Shown here piece after piece: positions 63,599 to 64,000 of a DNA stretch of 64,000 nucleotides. The stretch's first letter is position 1. Every line of letters starts with the position of its first letter. The stretch is from Micromonospora inyonensis (lineage in GTDB: Bacteria; Actinomycetota; Actinomycetes; Mycobacteriales; Micromonosporaceae). The DNA lies in NCBI RefSeq assembly GCF_900091415.1, contig NZ_FMHU01000002.1, positions 1,798,001-1,862,000 on the forward strand, written 5' to 3'. The position numbers and the translations under genes are program-made. The notes below the pieces were generated by a model. The model saw nothing but the letters and a program-made list of their open reading frames with translations. It did no database searches and had not been told where the DNA came from.

Positions 63599-64000
63599 AT
63601 GACCATGCGCCCCATCCGCATCATCGGCGACCCCGTCCTGCGCACCCCCGCCGAACCCGTCACCACCTTCGACGCCGACCTACGCGCCCTGGTCACCGAC
63701 CTCATGGACACCCTCCTCGGCGCACCCGGCCGCGCCGGCGTCGCCGCCCCCCAGATCGGCGTCAGCGCCCAGGTATTCGTCTACGACGCCGACGGCCACC
63801 GCGGCCACCTCATCAACCCCACCCTCGAACTGTCCACCGAACTCCAGGACGACGACGAGGGCTGCCTCTCCATCCCCGGCCTGTACTTCCCGACGCCCCG
63901 CGCCCTGCACGCCACCGCGCACGGCTTCGACCAGCACGGCGAACCCCTCACCATCACCGGCAGCGGCTTCCTCGCCCGCGCCCTGCAACACGAAACCGAC
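63599..64000 (+). CDS. def: peptide deformylase (partial, runs off right edge)
   Basis: The first 134 residues. Motif I appears as GRAGVAAPQIG, motif II EGCLSIPG, and motif III begins as QHETD (HExxH) at the edge. It removes the formyl group from new proteins and uses Fe2+. The first motif has Arg and Val in place of the usual Gly and Leu (GVGLAAPQ). The start is ATG 63599 or 63605. Confidence 0.93.
   Translation, partial: MTMRPIRIIGDPVLRTPAEPVTTFDADLRALVTDLMDTLLGAPGRAGVAAPQIGVSAQVFVYDADGHRGHLINPTLELSTELQDDDEGCLSIPGLYFPTPRALHATAHGFDQHGEPLTITGSGFLARALQHETD

Overview
The window looks like chromosomal DNA of a high-GC actinomycete, most likely Micromonospora or a close relative in the Micromonosporaceae. 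The evidence is very high GC, many GTG starts, several probable leaderless promoters, a mycothiol-dependent formaldehyde dehydrogenase, a DUF5999 protein, and a block with the gene order of Mycobacterium tuberculosis Rv1822-Rv1830. No transposase, integrase, CRISPR array or rRNA was seen.

Layout. (1) 1-3.4 kb, minus strand: a SapB/AmfS-like class III lanthipeptide operon (LanKC synthetase, 39-residue precursor, strong hairpin, ABC exporter running off the left edge). (2) 3.6-7.1 kb: kynureninase, a D,D-carboxypeptidase, and the decayed end of a RiPP-maturation radical SAM gene. (3) 7.4-14.7 kb, minus strand: one giant gene. It has a CpnT/WXG100-like N-terminus, a papain-like Cys-His-Asp toxin fold, and a C-terminal half made of three near-identical ~1.3 kb super-repeats, each carrying two winged-helix-like modules. 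This is the most unusual object in the window. (4) 15-20 kb: a Baeyer-Villiger monooxygenase / short-chain dehydrogenase / hydrolase operon, then mycothiol-dependent formaldehyde detoxification. (5) 20-30.7 kb: a palindrome, a DUF3626 pseudogene, two paralogous secreted lysozyme-like proteins, PhoD phosphatase, an exporter, a small winged-helix protein, a geranylgeranyl-reductase-like enzyme, a P-loop kinase, a stress-type dehydrogenase and an AbiEii-like nucleotidyltransferase pair. (6) 30.8-39.4 kb: a selenoprotein formate dehydrogenase (in-frame TGA and SECIS hairpin) with its FeS and NrfD subunits, tRNA-Sec, selA (one apparent frameshift) and selB. (7) 39.4-46.8 kb: CNNM/CBS membrane protein, HhH glycosylase-like protein, small stress-type proteins, tandem universal stress protein, methyltransferase, PP2C-like protein, MarR regulator. 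(8) 47-56.6 kb: the conserved pgsA-like / DUF881 / DUF1290 / DUF881 / gcvH / garA / ftsR / bifunctional nuclease / merR block, then two globins, a DivIVA protein and a sirtuin. (9) 56.7-64 kb: glycine riboswitch and gcvP, DUF5999, pabB, prolyl aminopeptidase, a truncated helicase-like remnant, a TetR regulator and the start of peptide deformylase.

How genes work together: the selenocysteine genes sit beside the one selenoprotein visible here, so recoding machinery and its client travel together. gcvH (inside the division/regulation block) and riboswitch-controlled gcvP supply two of the glycine cleavage proteins. The BVMO trio could take a secondary alcohol to a ketone, an ester and cleavage products. 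The plus strand is strongly G-rich from about 32 to 41 kb and C-rich from about 60 to 63.6 kb; the first change begins inside the formate dehydrogenase gene.
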